Part shown: piece by piece, positions 1 through 5,725 of the stretch
Layout: each line of letters opens with the position of its first letter
How positions within the stretch are numbered: position 1 is the stretch's first letter
From: an uncultured Selenomonadales bacterium
GTDB taxonomy: Bacteria > Bacillota_C > Negativicutes > Selenomonadales > Selenomonadaceae
Length of the DNA stretch: 8,082 nt
Direction of reading: 5' to 3'
Assembly: GCA_947302675.1 (NCBI GenBank)
Contig: CAMYWI010000047.1
Coordinates: 1-8,082 of the forward strand
Made by a program: the position numbers and the translations under genes
The notes under the pieces: generated by a model
The model's database searches: none
Seen by the model: only the letters and a program-made list of their open reading frames with translations
Told to the model about the DNA's origin: nothing

Positions 1-190
1 CAATCGGCGCGTCGAGTTCGAGAGTAGCGGCAGTTATTTCGTCAAGCCGTTCACTCACGCGCAAATGGAGCAGTGCTTGAACAACGGAGTTTTCGGCGAA
101 AATGTCTTGGACGGGCTGGACGATATGATTGAGTTTATGCCGGAGCTTGGCGCGGAGATTTATGTTAATTGTCGTTTTATCGGAGAGTGA
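1..190 (+). CDS. C-terminal fragment of an unrecognised protein
   Basis: An open frame enters from the left edge (codons start at base 2) and ends with TGA at 188-190, giving about 62 visible residues that finish in YVNCRFIGE. Codon use is like that of the neighbouring acyltransferase gene, and the frame is read in the same direction with only 6 bases before the next ATG, so the two are probably co-transcribed. The end of this gene also holds the GGAGAG ribosome binding site of the next gene. The fragment is acidic and mixed alpha/beta in character, with no membrane segment or catalytic motif that I recognise. I do not assign a function; the start lies outside the window. Confidence 0.7.
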   Translation, partial: NRRVEFESSGSYFVKPFTHAQMEQCLNNGVFGENVLDGLDDMIEFMPELGAEIYVNCRFIGE

Positions 191-196
191 TTTTTT

Positions 197-1135
197 ATGA
201 ACGTTTTGGAAGTCGACGCGAAGGAATACAAAGCCGCCTTGCGGGAGACGATTGTTTACAACACGGCGGAGTTTAACGAGCTGAACAGCTACAAAGTTGA
301 CCGTGTGCGATATTTTATTTTCGCCGACACGCGGAAACGGTTCGCGCTTTGTGTCGGGCAACGCGCAGATAAATTCCTTGCGCCGTTCAGTGCGCCGTTC
401 GCGAGCTTTTCGCCTCTTCGCAAGCATTGGACGGTTTTGCAGTTGGAAGAGTCCGTTAAATGTCTTGACGACCTCGCGGCAAGGGAAGGCATTCATTCAA
501 TTAAATTAACCCCCCCCCCAAGCCTTTATAATGAGTCGCTCGTTGCGTCTCTGCAAAATATTCTGTCGCGGCAAGGTTACGGGTTGCTTTCGTGCGAATT
601 GAACTTCGCGCTCAATCTGAAGTCTTTCCGCCCCGAAGATTACTCAAGCAATTTACCACTAAACGGTAAGAGGGCTTTGAACACCTCTCTTACGCGGGAA
701 AACTTTTCTATCAAACATTGTAAAGACCTTGCCGAAAAAAAAGTTGCCTATGAAGTCGTCGTTCAGAATCATGAATTCAGAGGTTATCCCGTGCGCATGA
801 CGTGGGAGCAAGTCAAAGAGACTACAGAAATTGTCCCGCACGATTTTTTTATCGTCTTCAACGGTGCGGTGCCCGTCGCCTCCGCGATTGTCTTCCGCGT
901 TACAGAAAAAGTTGTTCAACTCATTTACTGGGGGAACATTCCCGATAAGTTGTCGGCAAAGTCAATGAATTATCTGGCGTACAAGCTCACGGCTCATTAT
1001 CACGAACGCGGCATGAAATATCTTGACATCGGACCTTCGACAGAAAACGGCGTGCCGAATTACGGCTTGTGCGACTTCAAACAACATATCGGTTGCGAGA
1101 TTGGTTCAAAGCTTGTAATGCAAAAAATTTTTTAA
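197..1135 (+). CDS. GNAT-superfamily / FemAB-like acyltransferase (putative)
   Basis: Encodes 312 residues. The ATG at 197 follows GGAGAG (182-187) at a 9-base spacing, which supports this start. The C-terminal half looks like the acyltransferase fold of the FemAB/BioF2-like GNAT group: a beta-strand pair around FNGAVPVASAIVFR (about 220-233), then LDIGPSTENG (276-285) and a final FK-x-x-I-G segment (about 295-300), the usual ending of this family. The N-terminal half is poorly recognisable. The family moves acyl or aminoacyl groups onto amines in cell-wall, lipid or glycan building; the actual substrate cannot be read here. The protein is soluble, with no signal peptide. The frame contains a run of ten C (510-519, residues 105-108), eight A (735-742) and seven T (844-850), so it is prone to slippage. 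The gene converges on the minus-strand operon with a shared terminator. Confidence 0.7.
   Translation: MNVLEVDAKEYKAALRETIVYNTAEFNELNSYKVDRVRYFIFADTRKRFALCVGQRADKFLAPFSAPFASFSPLRKHWTVLQLEESVKCLDDLAAREGIHSIKLTPPPSLYNESLVASLQNILSRQGYGLLSCELNFALNLKSFRPEDYSSNLPLNGKRALNTSLTRENFSIKHCKDLAEKKVAYEVVVQNHEFRGYPVRMTWEQVKETTEIVPHDFFIVFNGAVPVASAIVFRVTEKVVQLIYWGNIPDKLSAKSMNYLAYKLTAHYHERGMKYLDIGPSTENGVPNYGLCDFKQHIGCEIGSKLVMQKIF
510..519 (+). repeat. Ten-base poly-C tract inside the acyltransferase gene
   Basis: Ten consecutive C lie in the acyltransferase frame and encode part of T105 and P106-P108. With ten C the frame is open to residue 312. One extra C brings a TAA after about 111 codons, and one fewer C brings a TGA after about 134 codons. 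Tracts of this length in coding DNA are classic sites of slipped-strand length change. Whether this one varies in the living population is inference. Confidence 0.85.
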
Positions 1136-1139
1136 ACTG

Positions 1140-1182
1140 CAAAAAAAATTCTCCTGCCAAATTTTTGGACGGGAGTTTTTTT
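1140..1182. terminator. Bidirectional intrinsic terminator between convergent genes
   Basis: The arms CTCCTG and CGGGAG (with one T-G wobble), extended by CCAA/TTGG across a bulged A, form a hairpin at 1151-1175. On the plus strand it is followed by seven T (1176-1182). On the minus strand it is followed by a T run matching the A run at about 1140-1148. It therefore can end both the acyltransferase transcript and the minus-strand operon, whose last stop codon is at 1220-1222. Confidence 0.8.
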
Positions 1183-1219
1183 ATTTGTCTTGTTTTGCCG
1201 CGCCGTTTTTATTTTTTTG

Positions 1220-1504
1220 TTAAACGTTTCGCATAAAACCGCTGACCATGAAAAAACTCACCGTTATGAAAATCACGCAGCCGATAACCATAATGAGCCA
1301 ATCGGGCGCGAATCGCCAAATCAATTCGTTGCTGAGTTTTTCGAGCGGGAGCTTGGAGCTTTTGTGAGCGACGGGCATGTACAGCAGAAAGCCGAGTATG
1401 ATTCCGAAAATTAAAATGCAAATCAAGCCGATAATGATGTCCAAAGGCGGCATTGAAAACACGTCCGCGAATGCCTCAACAAAAGAACTTCCAACGTCTT
1501 CCAT
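1220..1504 (-). CDS. Small two-helix membrane protein of unknown function
   Basis: Encodes 94 residues. Two clear hydrophobic segments are visible, about residues 21-43 (starting LDIIIGLICILIFG) and 67-91 (starting PDWLIMVIGCVIF). They are joined by a positively charged loop (AHKSSKLPLEKLSN), and the N-terminus is short and acidic. The ATG at 1504 is preceded by GGAGG (1516-1512) with 7 bases of spacing, and that site lies in the last codons of the nrdG-like gene, whose TGA is at 1510-1508. Translation is therefore probably coupled to that gene. It is the last gene of the minus-strand run, and the terminator at 1140-1182 follows. I do not recognise the family; the association with nrdG is positional only. 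Confidence 0.75.
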   Translation of the reverse strand: MEDVGSSFVEAFADVFSMPPLDIIIGLICILIFGIILGFLLYMPVAHKSSKLPLEKLSNELIWRFAPDWLIMVIGCVIFITVSFFMVSGFMRNV

Positions 1505-1507
1505 AAT

Positions 1508-1999
1508 TCAACCTCCGATTTCAGACCAAAGCACGATTTTATTTTGCGCACGAGTTTTTTTGAGGTCAATGATTCGCTGATTGTGCGAGCCGCGAAATTG
1601 TAGCTCCAGGTCGCGCAGGCTCTCGATAAATTCTCCATCAATCAGCACGTCGATATTCTTAAGCAGTTCAACTTCGGGCGGCAAGTCTTCAAAGTTAAAG
1701 CCCGTGTAACACCAAACACTTAAGCCGAGATTTTTAGCGGCGCGAGCGAGTTCGTTGGCGGCGTCGACTTGCAGAAAGGGTTCGCCGCCCGTCAAGGTTA
1801 TTCCGTCGAGCAACGGATTTTTTTTTATCGCGGAAATAATTTCTGCGGTATCGATGAGCCGCCCGCCGTCAAGCGCGTGCGTTTCGGGATTGTGACAGCC
1901 CTCGCAATTCCTCAAGCAACCCTGCATAAAAATTGCAAAGCGAATCCCGTCGCCGTCAACAAAGCTCTCCGGCACAAGCCCCGCGATACGTATCAGCAA
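1508..1999 (-). CDS. nrdG: Anaerobic ribonucleotide reductase activating protein, radical SAM
   Basis: Encodes 163 residues, close to the usual NrdG length. The radical SAM cluster motif CxxxCxxC is present as C28-LRN-C32-EG-C35, followed by HNPETH, which is typical of NrdG. TGGEP stands at residues 70-74, the SAM-binding segment. NrdG uses a 4Fe-4S cluster and S-adenosylmethionine to place the glycyl radical on class III ribonucleotide reductase, so it supports dNTP synthesis without oxygen. No nrdD partner is in this window. The start is TTG at 1999-1997, chosen because GGAGG (2013-2009) lies 9 bases upstream; an in-frame ATT at 2005 is too close to it. The gene follows mnmE by 49 bases. 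A related glycyl-radical activase specific for another enzyme cannot be fully excluded, but the size and motif favour NrdG. Confidence 0.88.
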   Translation of the reverse strand: MLIRIAGLVPESFVDGDGIRFAIFMQGCLRNCEGCHNPETHALDGGRLIDTAEIISAIKKNPLLDGITLTGGEPFLQVDAANELARAAKNLGLSVWCYTGFNFEDLPPEVELLKNIDVLIDGEFIESLRDLELQFRGSHNQRIIDLKKTRAQNKIVLWSEIGG

Positions 2000-2019
2000 T
2001 TCAATCGACCTCCGCGCAA

Positions 2020-2048
2020 ATTATAATTCCTCGCTCGCCAAAACGCAA
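2020..2048 (-). promoter_or_regulatory. Candidate internal promoter for nrdG and the small membrane protein
   Basis: On the minus strand TTGCGT (2048-2043) is followed after exactly 17 bases by a perfect TATAAT (2025-2020). The -35 matches the consensus at three of six positions. The site starts one base past the mnmE stop codon. Transcription would begin near 2013, right at the GGAGG ribosome site, giving a very short leader. It is plausible but unproven. Confidence 0.35.
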
Positions 2049-3395
2049 TTACTTGCCAACGCAGAACTTGGAAAAAATTTCGCTGATAACGTCTTCGCTG
2101 ACGGATTCACCCGTCAACTCGCTCAAGCACTCCAACGCGGCGCGAAGGTCAATCGACACGAAGTCAATCCCGACTCCCGCTTTAATCGTCGCTCGCGCCT
2201 CGCGCAGATGATTCACGGCGCGGCGAAGTAAATTTGCCTCGCGCTCGTCGCGGACGAAACTCATTTCAAAATCAATCGTGCCGACGCGCTCCGTTATCGC
2301 GTTCAAAAGTTTATCGGTGCCCGCGCCGCTCTTTAGAGAAATTTCAATGACCTGCGCAGAAATTTTTTCAGCAATTAGCGCGGCGGTCGTGACTTGCGGC
2401 AAGTCGCTTTTGGTCAGCAAAATAATTGCGTCGCGATTGGGCAGGAGTTTAAAAATTTCGTCGTCCTCAGCGTCAAGCGGTCGGGAGCCGTCGAAGAGCG
2501 CGAGAATCAACTCGGCGCGTTGAGCACAATCTTTGGCGCGAGCAATTCCGATTTGTTCCACTGCGTCGCTTGAATTGCGAATGCCCGCCGTGTCGATAAT
2601 TTTTAGCGGAATTCCGCCGACGTTAACGAACTCCTCAATCTGGTCGCGGGTCGTGCCGGGAATGTCAGTGACAATGGCGCGTTCAGTCTTCGCGAAAAAG
2701 TTCAATAGGCTCGACTTGCCGACGTTGGGCTTGCCGATAATCGCCGTCTCCAAACCCTCGCGCAGAATTTTCCCCGTCGCTTGGTTCGCCAAAAACTTTT
2801 CTAGCCGCTCAATCTGCGCGGAGATATTTTTGTCAACAGCGTTAAAAGTCACGGCGTCGAGGTCGTCTTCTGGGAAGTCAATCGTCGCCTCGATATGCGC
2901 GGCGGAATTTAAAATTGCCTGCCGAACCTCGCGAATGGTTTTGGAAGTCTTGCCCGCGAGTTGATTTTGCGCGACACTCAACGCGGCGGAAGTTTTGGCT
3001 TGAATCACGTCGAGGACGGCTTGAGCTTGCGTCAAATCAATGCGCCCGTTAAGAAAGGCACGCTTTGTGAATTCGCCGCGCTCGGCAGGACGTGCGCCCG
3101 CCTCAAAAGTCAACTTCAAAACTTCGCGCAGAACGATAGCTCCGCCGTGACATTGCAATTCGACGACATTTTCTTTGGTGTAAGACTTCGGCGCACGCAT
3201 GACCAGTGCAATCGCCTCGTCGACGACTTCGCCCGAAAAATTTTTCACGTGCCCGAAAATAACTTTCCTGTCGCCAGTCAGCGGCTTATCGAAAATTTTC
3301 TGAGCAATGGCAATCGCCTCCGCGCCGCTCAATCGAACAATCCCGACGCCCGCCGCGCCCGCCGCCGTCGCAATCGCGCTGATTGTCTCTTCCAC
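2049..3395 (-). CDS. mnmE: tRNA uridine-5-carboxymethylaminomethyl(34) synthesis GTPase MnmE
   Basis: Encodes 448 residues, the normal length for MnmE (TrmE). With MnmG it installs the aminomethyl-type group on carbon 5 of wobble U34 in certain tRNAs, using a one-carbon unit carried by tetrahydrofolate. The N-terminal folate-binding domain spans about 1-118, with helical domain parts on both sides of the G domain. The G domain shows GKPNVGKSS (221-229), TTRD (248-251), DTAG (268-271) and TKSD (328-331, in place of the common NKxD). The protein ends in FCVGK (444-448) with the conserved Cys445 of the family's C-terminal C-x-GK motif. The start is GTG at 3395-3393, preceded by GAGGTG at 3406-3401. 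mnmG does not follow; the next gene is nrdG. A terminator-like hairpin lies just upstream, so how the gene is transcribed is unclear. Confidence 0.97.
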   Translation of the reverse strand: MEETISAIATAAGAAGVGIVRLSGAEAIAIAQKIFDKPLTGDRKVIFGHVKNFSGEVVDEAIALVMRAPKSYTKENVVELQCHGGAIVLREVLKLTFEAGARPAERGEFTKRAFLNGRIDLTQAQAVLDVIQAKTSAALSVAQNQLAGKTSKTIREVRQAILNSAAHIEATIDFPEDDLDAVTFNAVDKNISAQIERLEKFLANQATGKILREGLETAIIGKPNVGKSSLLNFFAKTERAIVTDIPGTTRDQIEEFVNVGGIPLKIIDTAGIRNSSDAVEQIGIARAKDCAQRAELILALFDGSRPLDAEDDEIFKLLPNRDAIILLTKSDLPQVTTAALIAEKISAQVIEISLKSGAGTDKLLNAITERVGTIDFEMSFVRDEREANLLRRAVNHLREARATIKAGVGIDFVSIDLRAALECLSELTGESVSEDVISEIFSKFCVGK

Positions 3396-3406
3396 TCTAT
3401 CACCTC

Positions 3407-3431
3407 AAAAAAAATCCCGCCGATTGACGGG
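3407..3431 (-). terminator. Intrinsic terminator between the toxin gene and mnmE
   Basis: On the minus strand CCCG(T)C and G(G)CGGG pair as a six-base stem with one wobble and a four-base loop (3431-3416). An A and a run of eight T follow (3414-3407). The hairpin begins only four bases after the toxin stop codon, and the T run touches the mnmE ribosome binding site. It would end or attenuate transcription before mnmE. Confidence 0.7.
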
Positions 3432-3435
3432 CAAT

Positions 3436-3708
3436 TTATTTCTTGTAAACGTCATTTCTTTTATCCACGTCGACGACGAGAATAACGATTTTTTCATCTT
3501 GAATATCAGCGATTATGCGATAATCTCCGACGCGGTATCGCCAATTTGCATTTAGATACTCAACTAAATTTTTACCCTTCCAACGCGGATCCGCACAACC
3601 TTCAAGATAGGTATTAATGTATTTCATTATTCTCTTACGAATCGAATTATCAAGCTTATCAATCGCTTTTTGAGCCGCCTTGTCATATTCAACGTGATAA
3701 CTTTTCAT
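3436..3708 (-). CDS. RelE/ParE-superfamily toxin of a type II toxin-antitoxin system
   Basis: Encodes 90 residues, the usual size of RelE/ParE-fold toxins. The family pattern is clear: a basic helical N-terminal half (DKLDNSIRKRIMKYI), then PRWKGKNLVEYL, then the strand-rich core WRYRVGDYRIIADI (56-69) and the ending VVDVDKRNDVYKK (78-90). R59, R64 and the K83/R84 pair sit where RelE-type enzymes carry basic catalytic or RNA-contacting residues. Members usually cut mRNA in the ribosome; some relatives (ParE) instead poison gyrase, and sequence alone does not settle which. The ATG overlaps the antitoxin stop as ATGA, so the two are translationally coupled. The gene looks richer in A and T than mnmE or jag, consistent with horizontal gain. 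Confidence 0.88.
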   Translation of the reverse strand: MKSYHVEYDKAAQKAIDKLDNSIRKRIMKYINTYLEGCADPRWKGKNLVEYLNANWRYRVGDYRIIADIQDEKIVILVVDVDKRNDVYKK

Positions 3709-3932
3709 GCCAAGCCGTAATGCCTCATAAGTTCAGCATGTGAGCAAACATCAGCGGGATTCTTTCTGTATTCTTCCATCAATTTTTTTGCCTTCGCCGA
3801 AAGATAGTAAATGTCCTCAATCATTTCAATGGCTGATTCTTGGGCAACTTCAGGAAGATTTTCGCTTACGTGACGAAGATAATCCGAAATAAGCGCGTCG
3901 TTCGAGTCGTCGATTGTAACATCAAACGTCAT
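3705..3932 (-). CDS. Antitoxin-like protein next to the RelE-type toxin (second of a tandem pair)
   Basis: Encodes 75 residues from the ATG at 3932 to the TGA at 3707-3705. A longer reading from 4127 would overlap the preceding gene almost completely, so the short start is chosen; GGAGGAG lies 12 bases upstream, a little far, inside the preceding gene. The N-terminus MTFDVTIDD fits the beta-strand of a ribbon-helix-helix DNA-binding fold. The C-terminal part (YRKNPADVCSHAELMRHYGLA) resembles the toxin-binding tails of RelB-like antitoxins, which often carry an SHxELM-type motif. The gene overlaps the preceding one by 11 bases and the toxin by 4. Such antitoxins neutralise the toxin and repress their own operon. 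Without gaps it aligns to the preceding 81-residue protein across residues 1-59, at 15 identical positions by eye. Confidence 0.8.
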   Translation of the reverse strand: MTFDVTIDDSNDALISDYLRHVSENLPEVAQESAIEMIEDIYYLSAKAKKLMEEYRKNPADVCSHAELMRHYGLA

Positions 3933-4167
3933 TTTTATTTTCGCTCCTCCACCAAAAATGCTTGTACAGCTCCGCCAAATTTTCTTCCGTAGGATTTTCC
4001 TTGTATCTGTCGCGGGCAACTTCATACTCATAAAGCTTGGCGTCGTCGTCAAAAATCCTTTCGAGCAATCCCCTAAGAACAATCTCGGAAATGGTTTCGC
4101 CGGTATCTTGCATGTATTTCTGAACAAGTTTAGTTTCTTCGTCGTTGAAGGTGACTTGAAATTTCAT
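3922..4167 (-). CDS. Ribbon-helix-helix antitoxin-like protein (first of a tandem pair)
   Basis: Encodes 81 residues. MKFQVTFND (1-9) reads as the DNA-contacting strand of a ribbon-helix-helix fold, followed by helices through EETKLVQKYMQDTG and ISEIVLRGLLERIFDD, then a charged tail ending in HFWWRSENKNDV. This layout is that of small antitoxin/repressor proteins found with RelE/ParE toxins. The ATG at 4167 is preceded by GGAGA (4178-4174), which lies in the last codons of jag; the jag TAA is at 4173-4171, so it is tightly coupled to jag. Its own 3' end overlaps the next antitoxin-like gene by 11 bases. No toxin gene of its own is visible, so it may be a duplicate that lost its partner or a co-repressor of the cassette. 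Confidence 0.75.
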   Translation of the reverse strand: MKFQVTFNDEETKLVQKYMQDTGETISEIVLRGLLERIFDDDAKLYEYEVARDRYKENPTEENLAELYKHFWWRSENKNDV

Positions 4168-4170
4168 AGC

Positions 4171-4959
4171 TTATCTCCTGCCGCGCTTGGGCGAGACGAT
4201 GACATAGCGATAGGGTTCCTCGCCCGCGCTGTGCGTCTCGACGCGATTATTATCTTGCAAGACGGTATGAATAATTTTCCGCTCGTGGCGACTCATCGGC
4301 TCAAGCTTAACCTCTTTGCGAGTTTTAATCGCGCGTTCAGCGACGCTCTTTGCCAACTTAGTCACTGCCTCTGCGCGGCGGTTGCGATAATCTTCAACGT
4401 CAAGCGTGAAATAAATTTTCTCGTCGTGCTTGCGATTGACCGCCAAGTTCAAAATGTACTGCAGGGCGTCGAGTGCTTGACCATGCTTGCCGATTAAGAC
4501 GCCCAAACCTTTACCGCTAAGATTGAACAGGCAACCGTCCTCCGCGTCCTGAACTTCGATTGTGACTTCAAGTTTCATTGTCGCGAAGACGTCTTGCAAA
4601 AATTTTTCTGCCGCTTTGATAACTTGTTCGCGGTCGAAAGGTTCCGGCTCTGAAGTTTCTTCGACGGGCGACGGCTCAAGTACTGGCTCTATCACGGGTG
4701 CGACAGACTCTTCAACCTGCGCGGGTTCTTCTACTTTGACAGGTTCGACGGGCTTAACGACTTCAATCGGCGGCGGCGAGATAACTTTGACCGTTGCGCG
4801 AATTTTGGCGGGCGTTCCTCCGAACAAGCCCAAGAATTTTTTCGACGGCTCCTCCAAAACTTCAATCTCAAGTTTGCTCTCTTCAACGCCAAGCTCAGCG
4901 ACTGCCGCGCGGATTGCCTCTTCAATCGTCTTGCCGGTTTTCTCAATCATTCTCGCCAT
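4171..4959 (-). CDS. jag: RNA-binding protein Jag/KhpB (SpoIIIJ-associated)
   Basis: Encodes 262 residues in the classic three-part layout. The Jag-N domain covers about 1-60 (EKTGKTIEEAIRAAVAELG and KKFLGLFGGTPAKI). A linker rich in Pro, Glu and Val spans about 61-108. Next come a KH domain with the RNA-binding GKHG loop at 157-160 and a C-terminal R3H domain with RHERKIIH at 224-231. Jag/KhpB binds RNA, often with the KH protein KhpA, and is linked to control of cell elongation and division in Gram-positive species. It is usually encoded beside yidC, as here. Its ATG at 4959 directly abuts the yidC TAA (4962-4960), and the AAGGAGG ribosome site is inside the last yidC codons. Met4 is a possible alternative start. 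Confidence 0.96.
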   Translation of the reverse strand: MARMIEKTGKTIEEAIRAAVAELGVEESKLEIEVLEEPSKKFLGLFGGTPAKIRATVKVISPPPIEVVKPVEPVKVEEPAQVEESVAPVIEPVLEPSPVEETSEPEPFDREQVIKAAEKFLQDVFATMKLEVTIEVQDAEDGCLFNLSGKGLGVLIGKHGQALDALQYILNLAVNRKHDEKIYFTLDVEDYRNRRAEAVTKLAKSVAERAIKTRKEVKLEPMSRHERKIIHTVLQDNNRVETHSAGEEPYRYVIVSPKRGRR

Positions 4960-5634
4960 TTAAGCGGCCTCCTTGTCGTCTTCTCTGTTCGTCCACCACT
5001 GTTGAATTATCTGTACAACATTCATCGTAACCCAGTAGAGCACAAGCCCCGCCGGAAATTGCAAACTTATCCAGCCGATAAACAACGGCATTATTATCAT
5101 CATGACGCGCATTTGCTGATTGACTTCGTTTGTATTGGACATCATTTTTTGTTGCAGGAAGGTCGTCGCCGCCGACAAGAACGGCAACGCATAAGTCGGA
5201 TCAGTCTCCGACAAGCTCGGTAGCCATAAGAAAGAAGGTGCCGCCCCGCCGTAGTCGAAACTGTACAGCGTGTAATACATGCCCATTAGAATTGGCATTT
5301 GAATCAGCATGGGCAAGCAACCCGACATCGGATTTGCGCCCTCTTTTTGGTAAAGCTCCATCAATTTTTGTTGCATGACTTTGGGATTGTCTTTGTATTT
5401 TTCTTGCAACTTTTTCATTTGCGGCTGAATTTTTTGCATAGCCTTCATTGATTGGAGTTGTTTTTTCGTGAGCGGATAGACCAAAATTTTAATTAGTATG
5501 GTCAATAAAATTATCGCTAAGCCGTAGCTGGGGACGCCGAGCGTTTCTGTCAGCGAGTAGAGCGCGTTTAGCACGACGGTCATAACTTTTTCTATCGGCT
5601 CGAATATGCCGCTGAAAATTCCGGGTTCGTCCAA
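4960..5634 (-). CDS. yidC: Membrane protein insertase YidC/Oxa1/SpoIIIJ
   Basis: Encodes 224 residues, the short form without the large periplasmic domain of proteobacterial YidC. Conserved core features are visible: GLAIILLTILIKILVYPLTK (38-57, TM segment ending in the family PLT motif), a cytoplasmic coiled hairpin with MQKIQPQMKKLQEKY (66-80), GCLPMLIQMPILMGMY (105-120), and PLFIGWISLQFPAGLVLYW (183-201). Lys49 stands where many members carry the groove arginine, so the charge is kept. It inserts membrane proteins alone or with SecYEG. No lipobox cysteine is seen near the N-terminus, unlike SpoIIIJ of Bacillus. The start is TTG at 5634-5632; the ATG at 5639 is out of frame. It is preceded by a strong ribosome site at 5649-5637. 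Confidence 0.96.
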   Translation of the reverse strand: MDEPGIFSGIFEPIEKVMTVVLNALYSLTETLGVPSYGLAIILLTILIKILVYPLTKKQLQSMKAMQKIQPQMKKLQEKYKDNPKVMQQKLMELYQKEGANPMSGCLPMLIQMPILMGMYYTLYSFDYGGAAPSFLWLPSLSETDPTYALPFLSAATTFLQQKMMSNTNEVNQQMRVMMIIMPLFIGWISLQFPAGLVLYWVTMNVVQIIQQWWTNREDDKEAA

Positions 5635-5636
5635 GA

Positions 5637-5649
5637 CATCACATCCTTT
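5637..5649 (-). promoter_or_regulatory. Extended ribosome binding site deciding the TTG start of yidC
   Basis: AAAGGATGTGATG on the minus strand matches the full complement of the 16S rRNA tail (AAAGGAGGTGATC) at 11 of 13 positions. Its GGATG core ends 7 bases before the TTG. This supports TTG as the start although no in-frame ATG is near. Confidence 0.6.
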
Positions 5650-5661
5650 AAAGCAATTAGG

Positions 5662-5725
5662 AATGCGTAATGCCTAATGCGTAATTAAAAGAAATTTCCT
5701 CATTGCGCATTACGAATTACGCATT
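5662..5725. repeat. Imperfect inverted repeat of AATGCGTAAT units between yidD and yidC
   Basis: The 24-base arms 5662-5685 and 5702-5725 pair at 22 of 24 positions, one of them a wobble, around a 16-base loop. Each arm is itself built from two near copies of TAATGCGTAAT, so four copies are present, two per orientation. The right arm runs into yidD and provides its last codons and stop (AAT GCG TAA). There is no T run after the hairpin on either strand, so it is not an intrinsic terminator. It looks like a dispersed palindromic (REP- or MITE-like) element; copy number elsewhere is unknown. Confidence 0.85.

Noticed and set aside
2278..2964. Plus-strand open frames opposite mnmE (2278-2523, 2533-2964, 2961-3485)
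   Set aside because: These are antisense shadows of mnmE; they are Ser/Arg/Ala-rich, lack ribosome sites and match no family I recognise.
3461..3469. TTATCCACG, one mismatch from a DnaA box
   Set aside because: It is a single copy inside the toxin coding sequence (the V-D-K codons read on the minus strand), without other boxes or an AT-rich unwinding region.
3933..4127. Longer form of the second antitoxin, 140 residues from 4127
   Set aside because: The added part is the first antitoxin gene read in another frame; the ATG at 3932 gives a normal-sized antitoxin that aligns with its neighbour.
4562..4963. Plus-strand Ser/Thr/Gly-rich frame opposite jag
   Set aside because: It is the antisense of the Pro/Glu/Val-rich linker of Jag; its repeat-like composition comes from that linker.
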